From the NCBI RefSeq assembly GCF_050219315.1, contig NZ_CP116939.1:2840221-2904220 (forward strand): a stretch of DNA of 64,000 bases. The letters run 5' to 3'. Both the position numbers and the translations under genes were made by a program. This document shows, piece by piece, positions 49,388 to 58,663 of this stretch (position 1 is the stretch's first letter; each line of letters begins with the position of its first letter). This stretch comes from Megasphaera_A sueciensis. Its GTDB lineage: Bacteria > Bacillota > Negativicutes > Veillonellales > Megasphaeraceae. The notes under the pieces are model-generated. The model was not told where the DNA came from. It saw only the letters and a program-made list of their open reading frames with translations, and did not search any database.

Positions 49388-49498
49388 ACATGTTTATGAG
49401 CACAAAAAATATAATACACTATTTTGTTGAAAAAATCAAGTATATTTTCTGAAAAGAGAGGAAGATACAGTAAACAACCGAATATGCAAGTTCCTTCA

Positions 49499-49528
49499 TT
49501 GATTTTATCTATAGGAAAAATGTATAAT
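49499..49528 (+). promoter_or_regulatory. Promoter of the pepA operon
   Basis: TTGATT (49499-49504), 18-bp spacer, TATAAT (49523-49528), 38 bases before the pepA start. Confidence 0.65.
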
Positions 49529-49565
49529 AAACATATATAGATAGCGATTAGCTGGAGGGATAAAC

Positions 49566-51017
49566 ATGATTACTTGTAATGGCAGTGGCAGCTTGGATAA
49601 TGTTGCCGTCGGGGTTGATAACCGGATGCGGGTGTTGACACAAATTCCGAAAAAGGATAGCGAGAAGCTTCGCATATATGTAGACCGACATCCGGAGCTT
49701 TTAGAGTATCCGTCTGTGTCCGTGTTTCCTCTGATTGATGAAGAAAAAGTAAAGAATTATATTCTTGTCGGTATCGGTAAAAAGCCGTATCCTTATGGGC
49801 AGGCTGATGATTTCTGTATTGCCCGTAAAATAATGGCAACTGCCATGGCGCAGGGCATTTCCGAGTTGGCAGTTTTGGTGGATACGTTGGAGGCAGATAT
49901 ACCGACGTTGATTGACGGCCTTTTGTTTCGCAATTACGAGTTTAATCATTATAAGAAAAGCACAAAATCTCATCTTGTACCTATGGTCAATCTCGTGACT
50001 TCTGCAGAGGATGTTAAAGAGCTGAACATGATGTGTTATGTGTATACCGCTATTTATGAGGGTATCAAAACAGCGAGAGATCTCGTCAATATGCCGCCGA
50101 ATGAACTAACCCCCCGAAAATTTTCTGATATTGCCACGGCGTTGTGCAAGAGCGAAAATATTACGGTAGAAACCTTGAATAAATGGCAGCTGGAAAAGTT
50201 GAAAATGGGCGGGCTTCTGGCTGTGGGAAAAGGCAGTATGAATAATCCTCAAATGGTAACGGTCACATATACCGGTAATACGGAAAGCCGGGACAAATTG
50301 GCTGTTGTCGGTAAGGGAATTACCTATGACAGCGGGGGATTATCGCTGAAAGACCATGAAAATATGGAGTTCATGAAGTCCGATATGGCAGGAGCTGCCA
50401 CGGCGTTAGGTGTTATTCGGGCATTGATGTTGCTGAAATATCCTGTCAATGTGATGGCGGTCATGCCGATGGCTGAAAATATCCCCTCCGGCATGTCGTT
50501 CCATGTGGATGATATTATTACGATGTTAAGTGGCAAAACGGTGGAAATCAAAAATACCGATGCCGAAGGCCGCCTTGTTTTGGCTGATGGCGTGACCTAT
50601 GCCCAGAAACTGGGTGCGACGAAGGTTATAGACTTGGCGACTTTGACCGGCGCTTGTGTAACGGCGCTGGGGACGGTCCGTTCTGGTGTTATCGGAAATG
50701 ATCAGCAGTGGATCAATCATATTTTTGAGGGAGCTGCCCGCATGAATGAACGGGTATGGCAGCTGCCGGCAGATCGGGAATACGAATCGTTGCTGCATAG
50801 TGAGGTAGCAGATTTGAAAAATACAGGTGGTCGTAACGCCGGGGCGATTACGGCGGGATTGTTTATTAAGCAGTTTATTCGTCCGGGAGTTGCCTGGGCT
50901 CATATTGATATTGCCGGAACCGCTTTCTGTGAACAAAAAGATGAAACCGGATTTTTTGGTGCTACGGGAGTCGGAATCAAGACGGTATTGGAACTTCTGA
51001 AAGGAGGGCAGCCATGA
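49566..51017 (+). CDS. pepA: Leucyl aminopeptidase, M17 family
   Basis: A 483-residue M17 metallopeptidase that removes N-terminal residues from peptides in the cytosol. The signature NTDAEGRLVLADGVTYA (about residues 330-346) and metal ligands in VVGKGITYDSGGLSLK and MKSDMAGAATAL are present. The start has GGAGGG upstream. It shares a four-base overlap with the next gene, so pepA, the PHP gene and the P-loop/Asp23 gene are one operon. Confidence 0.92.
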   Translation: MITCNGSGSLDNVAVGVDNRMRVLTQIPKKDSEKLRIYVDRHPELLEYPSVSVFPLIDEEKVKNYILVGIGKKPYPYGQADDFCIARKIMATAMAQGISELAVLVDTLEADIPTLIDGLLFRNYEFNHYKKSTKSHLVPMVNLVTSAEDVKELNMMCYVYTAIYEGIKTARDLVNMPPNELTPRKFSDIATALCKSENITVETLNKWQLEKLKMGGLLAVGKGSMNNPQMVTVTYTGNTESRDKLAVVGKGITYDSGGLSLKDHENMEFMKSDMAGAATALGVIRALMLLKYPVNVMAVMPMAENIPSGMSFHVDDIITMLSGKTVEIKNTDAEGRLVLADGVTYAQKLGATKVIDLATLTGACVTALGTVRSGVIGNDQQWINHIFEGAARMNERVWQLPADREYESLLHSEVADLKNTGGRNAGAITAGLFIKQFIRPGVAWAHIDIAGTAFCEQKDETGFFGATGVGIKTVLELLKGGQP

Positions 51018-51823
51018 ATGTTGATTTACATATGCACACATCGTGCTCAGATGGAGTGTATACGCCGGAAGAACTCATAGCGATGGCGGAGACTGCTCGG
51101 CTTGGTGAAATTTCTATTACTGATCATGATACCGTGGAGGCGTATTCCCATTCTTGTATTTTTTCTTCGTCGGTCGGCGTTATACGAGGTATTGAGATCA
51201 GCACGGAATATAACGGTGAAGATATTCATGTTTTAGGGTATTATATCCATACGGATCATAAAGCGATACGGGAATATTGCCAGACTTTTCATCAGCGCAG
51301 ATTGGAACGAGCGCTGAAAATCGTTGATAGATTAGCTGGGCTTGGATATAAGTTGGACCGCACTCCGCTCGAAGGATTGATCAAGCAGGGCGTGGCGGTG
51401 GGACGGCCGCATATTGCACGAATGCTTATTGAAAAGGGGTACTTTGCAACTATTAAAGAAGTGTTCCAAGAGGTACTGCATCGGGGCGCTCCGGCGTATA
51501 TACCGTATCAGCGCTGTACGATTGAGGAATGTATTCAGCTCATACATGAGGCTGGCGGGGTGGCTATTCTCGCACATCCGGGACTGATTCAGCATAATCT
51601 GCAGGCTGTGTTACCTTATGCATTTGATGGTATTGAGGTTTTTCATCCCAAGAACCGAGGACGAGAAAACGAGTTTATGGAAATTGCGGAAAAGCGGCAT
51701 TGGCTTATTAGCGGTGGTTCTGATTTTCATGGTGTTCCGGGAAGATTCCCCGAAATAGTGGGACAATTTTATGTTCCATCGGAACGGTTGCATACATTAC
51801 TCGAATATAGGAGAAAAAAATGA
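51014..51823 (+). CDS. PHP-domain phosphoesterase (YciV/RnaAM-like)
   Basis: A 269-residue PHP protein. DLHMHTSCSDGVYTPEEL at the N-terminus, ITDHDTVEAY, GIEISTE, HPGLIQHN and GGSDFHG give the usual metal-binding set. Relatives are 5'-3' exoribonucleases or 3',5'-nucleotide phosphatases (RNase AM type). Four-base overlaps with both neighbours. Confidence 0.85.
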   Translation: MNVDLHMHTSCSDGVYTPEELIAMAETARLGEISITDHDTVEAYSHSCIFSSSVGVIRGIEISTEYNGEDIHVLGYYIHTDHKAIREYCQTFHQRRLERALKIVDRLAGLGYKLDRTPLEGLIKQGVAVGRPHIARMLIEKGYFATIKEVFQEVLHRGAPAYIPYQRCTIEECIQLIHEAGGVAILAHPGLIQHNLQAVLPYAFDGIEVFHPKNRGRENEFMEIAEKRHWLISGGSDFHGVPGRFPEIVGQFYVPSERLHTLLEYRRKK

Positions 51824-52656
51824 AAGTTATAGGATTTATTGGCGCGGCTGGAACGGGTAAAAGCCATCATGCACTGGTTGTAGCACATGACAACGATATA
51901 GATTGCATCATTGATGACGGAATCTTGATTTATCAGAATAAAATTGTTGCCGGACGTTCAGCCAAGGAAGAAACAAATCAGCTAAAGGCAACACGACGCG
52001 CTATTTTCTCTGATGCAGCGCAGGCGGCCGAGGTACAGAAAGCACTAGCAACGATCCAACCGGAGAAGCTTCTTGTGTTAGGGACTTCCGCACATATGGT
52101 GCGTAAGATTGCAGAAATGCTTGCGATTCCTGAACCTAAAGCGTTTATCCACATAGAAGAGATCTCCTCTGCTGAAGAAATATCCAAAGCTCATACGATA
52201 CGCGTCAGAGAAGGAAAACATGTAATTCCTGTTCCGACAATGGAATTAAAGTCTCATTTTAGAGGATATCTGCTGGGATCTATCCGCTCATTTTTTAAGA
52301 AAAAAAACGGCAGAAAATCAGAAGAAACGTATGAACGCTCTGTCGTACGTCCGGTATTCAGTTATTATGGAAAATTGACTTTTACGGACGATGTATTGCA
52401 GCGTTTGATTCATCATACCTTAACCGATATTTACGGCATTGCCGGGGTAAACAAGGTGAAAGTCGGAAAAAGCACGCAAGATGTAGGAAGCGGCATTGAT
52501 GTCACGCTGTCCGTCACGATTTTGTACGGCGAAAATGTTAGAGCCTTAATGCATCAGGTCAAGGACGCGATTCAACATGAGGTTGAATATACTACCGGCA
52601 TGTCTGTCGATGTTTTAAGAATAACGATTCATGGAATTGAGCTAAGTAAAGCATAG
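51820..52656 (+). CDS. P-loop protein with C-terminal Asp23/Gls24-like domain
   Basis: A 278-residue protein. Residues 1-170 hold a nucleotide-binding domain with Walker A GAAGTGKS at 8-15. The C-terminal ~100 residues (VVRPVFSYYGKLTFTDDVLQ onward, with GSGIDVTLSVTILYGENVR) resemble the Asp23/Gls24 fold, often tied to envelope stress. The fusion is unusual; I infer an envelope- or cell-wall-linked role. Last gene of the pepA operon or followed by the MBL gene 42 bases later. Confidence 0.65.
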   Translation: MKVIGFIGAAGTGKSHHALVVAHDNDIDCIIDDGILIYQNKIVAGRSAKEETNQLKATRRAIFSDAAQAAEVQKALATIQPEKLLVLGTSAHMVRKIAEMLAIPEPKAFIHIEEISSAEEISKAHTIRVREGKHVIPVPTMELKSHFRGYLLGSIRSFFKKKNGRKSEETYERSVVRPVFSYYGKLTFTDDVLQRLIHHTLTDIYGIAGVNKVKVGKSTQDVGSGIDVTLSVTILYGENVRALMHQVKDAIQHEVEYTTGMSVDVLRITIHGIELSKA

Positions 52657-52698
52657 CGTTTGACAGAGAATACAATCAGGAAGAGGAGCTTTCGGGAC

Positions 52699-53514
52699 AT
52701 GTCTAAGGAAAGATTAATTATGCTGGGAACCGGTTGTGCGATGGTAACAGAATGCTACAACACGTGTTTTGTTATACAGAATGCAGAGGGGGATTGTTTT
52801 CTTACCGATGCCGGCGGGGGCAACGGAATATTGAGGCAGTTGAAGGCTGCCAAGGTTGCGTATCTGCGGCTGCATCATTTGTTTGTTACGCATGGGCATA
52901 CCGATCATATTTTGGGAGTTGTCTGGGTTATCCGCCGCATTGCCATGTATATGCTGACAGGCAGTTATGAGGGAGACTTCCACATCTACTGCCATGATGA
53001 AGTGGCGCATATGCTGCGTGTTATTTGTGATTTGACATTAACGGGAAAACATAAAGCGAAAATTGATAACGGAATCTACATCCATGAAATAAAAAATGGT
53101 ACACGGTTTTCTGTTTTGGGAATGGATATACAGGCTTTCGATATTTTATCTACTAAGGCAAAACAATTCGGCTATAGCTTACAGCTACCTGACGGAAAGA
53201 AGCTCACCTGTCTGGGGGATGAACCGTTTAACGAACATTCACGTATCTATGCGGAGCATAGTGACTGGCTGCTAGCAGAAGCTTTTTGCCTGTATCGTGA
53301 TCGTACACGGTTTAAGCCGTATGAAAAACATCATAGTACGGTAAAAGAAGCTTGTGAAACGGCGGCGGCCTTGCAGTGCGGTAATTTGGTTTTATATCAT
53401 ACAGAAGATACGGACTTGGCAAGGCGTAAGGCGCAATATACGGCGGAGGGAATCATGTATTATGATGGGGGACTCTATGTTCCTGATGATTTGGAGGTCA
53501 TCGAACTGTCGTGA
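52699..53514 (+). CDS. MBL-fold metallo-hydrolase, RNase Z-like
   Basis: A 271-residue beta-lactamase-fold hydrolase: LGTGCAMVTECYNTCFVI at the start, VTHGHTDHILGVVWV as the zinc motif (about residue 68), LADGKK-like CLGDEP, and a late KHHSTVKEA histidine. It resembles ribonuclease Z/YhfI-type phosphodiesterases; the substrate is unknown. ATG 52699 is preferred over 52660 because it begins the fold and has AGGAG upstream. Confidence 0.75.
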   Translation: MSKERLIMLGTGCAMVTECYNTCFVIQNAEGDCFLTDAGGGNGILRQLKAAKVAYLRLHHLFVTHGHTDHILGVVWVIRRIAMYMLTGSYEGDFHIYCHDEVAHMLRVICDLTLTGKHKAKIDNGIYIHEIKNGTRFSVLGMDIQAFDILSTKAKQFGYSLQLPDGKKLTCLGDEPFNEHSRIYAEHSDWLLAEAFCLYRDRTRFKPYEKHHSTVKEACETAAALQCGNLVLYHTEDTDLARRKAQYTAEGIMYYDGGLYVPDDLEVIELS

Positions 53515-53531
53515 TATATGCTATTTTTTCA

Positions 53532-53561
53532 TTGACAAAGGTTGTTTTTCAAAGGTATAAT
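53532..53561 (+). promoter_or_regulatory. Promoter of the riboswitch/AICAR formyltransferase unit
   Basis: TTGACA (53532-53537), 18-bp spacer, TATAAT (53556-53561), just upstream of the aptamer. Confidence 0.75.
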
Positions 53562-53569
53562 TTATGCAT

Positions 53570-53671
53570 GAGTTCATGTGACTGACGGAAGTGGAATGAC
53601 CACGGGGAGCATGACTAAGAAAAGCCGACCGTCTGGGCAATGATTCCAGAGGTGTCGGCATTTATTTTTTT
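53570..53671 (+). promoter_or_regulatory. ZTP (pfl) riboswitch with terminator expression platform
   Basis: The conserved pfl elements are visible: GTGACTGACGGAAGTGGA, then CCACGGGGAGC and GCCGACCGTCTGGGCA. ZTP riboswitches bind ZMP/ZTP when folate-dependent formylation fails and turn on purine and one-carbon genes. Downstream, GCCGAC (53624-53629) can pair with GTCGGC (53654-53659) followed by ATTTATTTTTTT, making a terminator that uses aptamer bases; ligand binding would prevent it. The gene it controls uses ZMP (AICAR) as substrate. Confidence 0.88.
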
Positions 53672-53686
53672 GGGAGGTAATTCACG

Positions 53687-54862
53687 ATGAAGGAACTGCA
53701 ATTAAAATACGGCTGTAATCCAAATCAAGCCTCAGCCAGGGTGTATATGAAGGATGGCAGCGAGCTGCCTGTTGAAGTAATGAATGGACGTCCCGGTTAT
53801 ATTAATTTACTGGATGCATTTAACAGTTTTCAGTTGGTCAAAGAATTAAAAGAAGCAACGGGGCTTCCTGCAGCGGCTTCCTTTAAGCATGTCAGTCCTG
53901 CCGGAGCTGCGGTAGCTGCCGGTATGAGTGATGTGCTTAAAAAGATATACTATGTAGATGATTTGCAGTTATCTCCGCTGGCATGTGCATATGCCTGTGC
54001 ACGCGGGGCAGATCGTATGAGTTCCTATGGCGATTTTGTCGCTCTGTCCGATATTTGTGATGCAGAAACAGCGACTCTCCTGAAACGTGAAGTTTCTGAT
54101 GGTGTGATTGCTCCCGGATATACGGAAGAAGCCTTGGCGATTCTGAAATCCAAGCGCAAGGGAACCTATTGTGTACTGAAAATTGATCCGGATTATGTAC
54201 CGGCCGGTATAGAAAGCAAGGAAGTATACGGAGTAACCTTTGAACAAGAACGGAATAATGTAAAAATTACGGACAATCTTTTTGAAAATCGACCGACAAA
54301 AAACAAAGATATTCCTGCAGCGGCGAAACGAGATTTACTCGTGGCACTCATTACTTTGAAATACACACAGTCCAATTCTGTTTGTTATGTGAAGGACGGC
54401 ATGACGATTGGCGTCGGTGCGGGGCAGCAGTCTCGCGTCCACTGTACTCGTCTGGCAGGGAACAAGGTTGATGTTTGGTGGCTTCGCCAAAATCCAAAGG
54501 TACTGTCGCTGCCGTTTAAAAAAAATATTCGCCGGCCTGATCGGGACAATACAATTGATGTATACATTTCTGATGATGCCGAAGATGTTTTAGCTGATGG
54601 CGTCTGGCAAAATCTTTTTACAGAAAAACCGGAACCCTTAAGCAGAGAGGAAAAGAAAGCTTGGATTGCACAGCTTCATGGTGTTGCCTTGGGAAGTGAT
54701 GCATTTTTCCCGTTTGGTGACAATATTGAACGGGCTCATCGCAGCGGCGTCGATTATATTGCGCAGGCAGGCGGTTCTATCCGTGATGATAATGTTATTG
54801 AAACGTGTGATAAATATGACATGGCCATGGCCATGACCGGACTGCGCTTGTTCCATCATTGA
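53687..54862 (+). CDS. Phosphoribosylaminoimidazolecarboxamide (AICAR) formyltransferase, stand-alone
   Basis: A 391-residue protein equal to the transformylase half of PurH, without the IMP cyclohydrolase domain. LKYGCNPNQASARVYM, FKHVSPAGAAVA, DQ-like active segments and DAFFPFGDNIERAHRSGVDY are typical. It formylates AICAR (ZMP) with 10-formyl-THF in purine synthesis. It is preceded by a ZTP riboswitch and GGGAGG. Another gene elsewhere must supply cyclohydrolase. Confidence 0.9.
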   Translation: MKELQLKYGCNPNQASARVYMKDGSELPVEVMNGRPGYINLLDAFNSFQLVKELKEATGLPAAASFKHVSPAGAAVAAGMSDVLKKIYYVDDLQLSPLACAYACARGADRMSSYGDFVALSDICDAETATLLKREVSDGVIAPGYTEEALAILKSKRKGTYCVLKIDPDYVPAGIESKEVYGVTFEQERNNVKITDNLFENRPTKNKDIPAAAKRDLLVALITLKYTQSNSVCYVKDGMTIGVGAGQQSRVHCTRLAGNKVDVWWLRQNPKVLSLPFKKNIRRPDRDNTIDVYISDDAEDVLADGVWQNLFTEKPEPLSREEKKAWIAQLHGVALGSDAFFPFGDNIERAHRSGVDYIAQAGGSIRDDNVIETCDKYDMAMAMTGLRLFHH

Positions 54863-54886
54863 TTCAGTCCATAAAAGAATGAGATA

Positions 54887-54948
54887 CTTAATCATAAGAA
54901 GACAAATCCCAGATATTAATATCTGGGATTTGTCTTCTTATGATTAAG
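54887..54948. terminator. 62-bp perfect palindrome, probable bidirectional terminator
   Basis: Two 31-bp arms pair without mismatch or loop (centre between 54917 and 54918). It lies between two converging genes, and its right arm is the last 10 codons and stop of the LysR gene. No T-run follows, but a stem of this strength should stop or process both transcripts. Confidence 0.7.
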
Positions 54949-55911
54949 TGAATTACGGGATAAAGTTCCCGTGTCTGTTACATTGGGATGTGTTTTTTTC
55001 TGTTTCGGAATATAGCCGATAATCCGTTTCCAATCTTTTATGGTTTGGATCATCAGCGGCAAGGACGGGTTGTCTGTATCATCCAGCCAGGCAGTAATAA
55101 TTTCGGCTTTCATGTTGATACCACGAATGGGAAGGGTTTTGATGCGGTTATTATTAATGGCGGGAATCATATAAGAAGGAACAATGGAAATACCCAAACC
55201 GGCAGAAACCATAAGCATCATGGTCTCGGTGTCATTCGCATAATAGATTTGTCCATATTTGATATTTGCTGTCATATACCGGCTGATAGACTCATTTTGG
55301 TCGGTAATGGTTTCCCCCGTGCGGCTTACAATAAAGGCCTGGGCACGTAGATCGTCGCGGAATAAATATTTTTTGTTCGTTAGCGGATGAAAACTGGGGA
55401 GAACGGCAACAACGGGAAATTCATGAATGGGGAGTTGTAAAACATTTTTATAGCGGCCAATATCAAAACGGATATTAAAAACCAGATCTAAATCATTATT
55501 TTGCAACTTGTCATATAAATTCACGGCACTGTTACGTTCTAGCTGCAGTGATATTTGCGGATGCGACTCGTGAAAACGTTGGATCAGCAGATGTAGCGGT
55601 GCTTGTTCAAAACCAGTGATCCAGCCGATCCGCAGGGAACCGGAAATTCCCTTGCCGATAAGACGGACCTGATCGACCGATTTATCAAGTGTATATACCA
55701 ATGCACGGCTTTCTTTGAGAAAATACCGGCCTGCTTGTGTTAGTACGACTCGGTGGTTAATTCGAGTAAACAGCATAACTTGCAGTTGATCTTCCAACGA
55801 TTTGATTTGCTGTGTGATGGCTGTCTGGGTAATATGAAATTGTTGAGCTGCCTTTGTAAAACTTTCATTTTCTGCAGCGGCGATAAAATATTGTAATTGC
55901 TTAGTATTCAT
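54916..55911 (-). CDS. LysR-family transcriptional regulator
   Basis: A 331-residue LysR regulator: N-terminal winged helix (MNTKQLQYFIAAAENESFTK, AAQQFHITQTAITQQIKSLE) and an effector domain with GSLRIGWITGFEQAPLHLLI. The C-terminal tail is longer than usual and its last residues (LNHKKTNPRY) are encoded by a 62-bp palindrome, which suggests the original stop was lost or the palindrome was inserted. Target and inducer are unknown. Confidence 0.88.
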   Translation of the reverse strand: MNTKQLQYFIAAAENESFTKAAQQFHITQTAITQQIKSLEDQLQVMLFTRINHRVVLTQAGRYFLKESRALVYTLDKSVDQVRLIGKGISGSLRIGWITGFEQAPLHLLIQRFHESHPQISLQLERNSAVNLYDKLQNNDLDLVFNIRFDIGRYKNVLQLPIHEFPVVAVLPSFHPLTNKKYLFRDDLRAQAFIVSRTGETITDQNESISRYMTANIKYGQIYYANDTETMMLMVSAGLGISIVPSYMIPAINNNRIKTLPIRGINMKAEIITAWLDDTDNPSLPLMIQTIKDWKRIIGYIPKQKKTHPNVTDTGTLSRNSLNHKKTNPRY

Positions 55912-56336
55912 AGCTTATTTTGTTTTCCCCCTTCGATATATTGTATATACGAGTACACATTTAACATAATTATAACGCATAATATTTATGTTGTCATTGT
56001 CAAATTTTCAATTAATGTAGAAATAAATTGTATGATTTGAACAACTTGTGTACATATGTGAACAACGTATAGTTATACGAACAGTGACAATATTGATAAG
56101 TGACTAGTGTAAAATAGTCCTCGGTAAGATATTGTTAAAAAATAGAAAGTTTAGATAATAGATACACTGCCTAGCCAGCAAAATATATTACAACTAAAGG
56201 TCTCCTCATGGAATATGTTGTAGCAGAAACAATCAAAACAATAAAGGAATCCGATACCGCTAGCATGTGAGAAACAAAATTATTGCGGTTGTTTATTCAT
56301 CTCTTCACCGAACACATGCTTGACAAGTAAAAATAC
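55912..56336. other. Intergenic region with no supported gene
   Basis: About 425 bp of AT-rich DNA between lysR and ylxM. It should hold the lysR promoter and autoregulatory sites; GAACAAC occurs twice near 56038 and 56062. A 20-codon frame at 56208 has no ribosome-binding site and is not called. Confidence 0.5.
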
Positions 56337-56365
56337 TTGACAGATAAAAAGAGCTGCTGTATACT
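56337..56365 (+). promoter_or_regulatory. Promoter of the ylxM-ffh cluster
   Basis: TTGACA (56337-56342), 17-bp spacer, TATACT (56360-56365). Confidence 0.8.
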
Positions 56366-56400
56366 GACAATATGCACAATTGTCAGGAGGCGGTGAAGGT

Positions 56401-56730
56401 ATGTTAGAAGATATGGTCCGCAAGGGACGACTTCTTGATATATACGGGCCGCTGCTTACGGAGCGGCAGCATCGTTGTATGGAGCTGTATTTTTTCATGG
56501 ATTTGTCGTTAGCAGAAATCGGTGAAGAACTTCATATTTCAAGACAAGGTGTTTATGATATGCTGCATCGTGCCGGAAACGCGTTGGAAGGATATGAACG
56601 GCGGTTACATTTGCTGGAACGCGTTAATGCGCTGCGGATAGGCTTATCGGAAGCGGTGTCACTGCTTGAACAGGGTGATGCAGTGCAAATAGAGAAAGCA
56701 AAACATATCTTACATCATTTGGATATTTGA
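56401..56730 (+). CDS. ylxM: YlxM/p13-like HTH protein of the SRP operon
   Basis: A 109-residue sigma-4-like helix-turn-helix protein: LLTERQHRCMELYFFMDLSL and AEIGEELHISRQGVYDMLHR. YlxM genes precede ffh in Firmicutes and are thought to act with SRP. ATG 56401 follows AGGAGG about ten bases upstream. Confidence 0.9.
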   Translation: MLEDMVRKGRLLDIYGPLLTERQHRCMELYFFMDLSLAEIGEELHISRQGVYDMLHRAGNALEGYERRLHLLERVNALRIGLSEAVSLLEQGDAVQIEKAKHILHHLDI

Positions 56731-56748
56731 TGATAAAAGGAGATCCCC

Positions 56749-58104
56749 ATGCCATTCGAAAGTTTATCGGAACGATTTCAGTTAGCTTTTAAAAAACTGC
56801 GCGGTAAAGGAAAACTCTCCGAAGAGGATGTCAACGAAGCACTGAAAGAGATGCGTCGGGCATTGCTTGAGGCTGATGTTAATTTTAATGTAACAAAAGA
56901 TTTTATAAAGAAAATAAAAGAAAAAACCGTTGGCGAAGAAGTATTCGGTACATTGAATGCGGCACAGACGGTCATTAAAATTGTCCGGGACGAATTAGCC
57001 GAGTTATTGGGTGGCACGCAGAGCCGCATTACCATTTCCTCCCGTCCGCCTACGATTATTATGCTTGTAGGGCTGCAGGGAGCCGGGAAAACGACGACGG
57101 CGGCCAAATTGGCTAGAATGCTTAAGAGTCAGGGGAAGAGTCCCTTGCTGGTTGCAGGTGACGTATACCGGCCGGCCGCTATTTCTCAATTACAAGTGTT
57201 GGGGGAACAGTTGGATATTCCTGTGTATACCGAAGAAGGCAGCAAGGATCCGGTGCAGATATCTCAAAATTCGATTCCTTTTGCGCTTAGCCATTTGAAG
57301 GACATTATCATTGTCGATACGGCAGGGCGTCTGCATGTTAATGAAACCTTGATGGATGAATTGGTCCGCATTAAGGAAACAGTGCATCCCCATGAAATCA
57401 TGCTGGTCGTCGATGCGATGACCGGGCAGGATGCGGTTACGGCCGCGTCAGCTTTTGATCAGGCTTTGGGAATCGACGGTATTATCATGACCAAACTTGA
57501 TGGGGATGCCCGCGGCGGTGCCGCCTTGTCCATTAAAGCTGTTACCGGAAAACCCATCAAATTTATTGGCGTCAGTGAAAAGCTGGATGGTCTTGAAGAA
57601 TTTCACCCAGACCGGTATGCTTCTCGTATACTGGATTTGGGCGATGTGGAGACGATCATTGAAAAAGCACAAGCTGCTTTTGATGAAGAATCCATGGAAG
57701 AAATGAAAAAAACCATGAAGAGCGGCAGCTTTACGTTTGATGACTTCCTTTCTCAGCTGAACATGGTTAAAAAGATGGGAAATATGAGTAGTTTAGTAGG
57801 ACTCATTCCCGGTATTGGAAAATATAAGAAAGAAATTGATAAAATCAATATGGATGGAAAGGAATTTAAACACTTAGAGGCCATTATACAGTCCATGACA
57901 ACTAAAGAACGATCCAGTTCCAATCCGAAGATGCTTATAAAGGACAGCCGCAAACGCCGTATAGCGAAAGGCAGCGGTACTCGTGTCCAAGATGTAAACC
58001 GTCTCATCAAACAGTTTACAGAAATGCAGAAAATGATGAAAATGGCTAAAAAACAACAAGGGAAAAAACGTAGCTTCATGCCGCGTCTCCCGTTCCATAT
58101 GTAG
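56749..58104 (+). CDS. ffh: Signal recognition particle protein Ffh
   Basis: A 451-residue SRP54 GTPase: N domain, G domain with GLQGAGKTTTAAKLA, DTAGRL and TKLDGDARGGAALS, and a methionine-rich M domain ending MQKMMKMAKKQQGKKRSFMP. It binds 4.5S/6S RNA and delivers nascent membrane proteins to FtsY. Confidence 0.97.
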   Translation: MPFESLSERFQLAFKKLRGKGKLSEEDVNEALKEMRRALLEADVNFNVTKDFIKKIKEKTVGEEVFGTLNAAQTVIKIVRDELAELLGGTQSRITISSRPPTIIMLVGLQGAGKTTTAAKLARMLKSQGKSPLLVAGDVYRPAAISQLQVLGEQLDIPVYTEEGSKDPVQISQNSIPFALSHLKDIIIVDTAGRLHVNETLMDELVRIKETVHPHEIMLVVDAMTGQDAVTAASAFDQALGIDGIIMTKLDGDARGGAALSIKAVTGKPIKFIGVSEKLDGLEEFHPDRYASRILDLGDVETIIEKAQAAFDEESMEEMKKTMKSGSFTFDDFLSQLNMVKKMGNMSSLVGLIPGIGKYKKEIDKINMDGKEFKHLEAIIQSMTTKERSSSNPKMLIKDSRKRRIAKGSGTRVQDVNRLIKQFTEMQKMMKMAKKQQGKKRSFMPRLPFHM

Positions 58105-58145
58105 GCCTCGATAGTGAGGATATTACGTTGAGGAGGTGAAATGTA

Positions 58146-58412
58146 ATGATTAAAATTCGTTTAGCTCGTTTAGGTGCTAAAAAGAATCCGGTTTATCGTG
58201 TTGTTGTTGCTGATTCTCACAATGCCCGCAATAATGGTCGTCCTGTTGCTACCTTAGGTCAGTATGATCCTGCTAAGGGCATAGAATCTTTGAATGTCGA
58301 TGTCGAAACTGCTGTAGAATGGCTCGGCAAAGGTGCACAACCGACCGATACGATTCGTTCTCTTTTCAAGAAAGCCGGTATTATGGCTAAGTTTGAAGAG
58401 TCTAAAAAGTAA
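58146..58412 (+). CDS. rpsP: 30S ribosomal protein S16
   Basis: An 88-residue S16: MIKIRLARLGAKKNPVYRVV and GQYDPAKG. GAGGAGGTG precedes the start. Confidence 0.97.
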   Translation: MIKIRLARLGAKKNPVYRVVVADSHNARNNGRPVATLGQYDPAKGIESLNVDVETAVEWLGKGAQPTDTIRSLFKKAGIMAKFEESKK

Positions 58413-58427
58413 GTGAGGCTGATTGCT

Positions 58428-58655
58428 ATGGAAGAATTAATTGCATGTATTGCAAAAGCGTTGGTGAAACGCCCGGAAGCAGTTACAGTTACGAAGAATC
58501 AAAAGAAAGGCCTCGAAGTGTATGAGCTTCATGTCGCCCCGGAAGATATGGGGAAAGTTATTGGCAAGCAGGGAAAGATTGCAAAAGCAATACGCCTGGT
58601 TGTAAAGGCTGCGGCAGTGAAGGCTGATAAAAAAGTATCAGTAGATATTGTATAG
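58428..58655 (+). CDS. khpA: KH-domain RNA-binding protein KhpA (YlqC)
   Basis: A 75-residue KH protein with HVAPEDMGKVIGKQGKIAKA, including the GxxG loop. It binds RNA, often as a dimer with KhpB. ATG 58428 begins the conserved sequence. Confidence 0.93.
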   Translation: MEELIACIAKALVKRPEAVTVTKNQKKGLEVYELHVAPEDMGKVIGKQGKIAKAIRLVVKAAAVKADKKVSVDIV

Positions 58656-58663
58656 GAGGAGCC

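Noticed and set aside
56208..56270. 20-codon leader peptide before ylxM
   Set aside because: No ribosome-binding site, and it lies before the visible promoter of the cluster.
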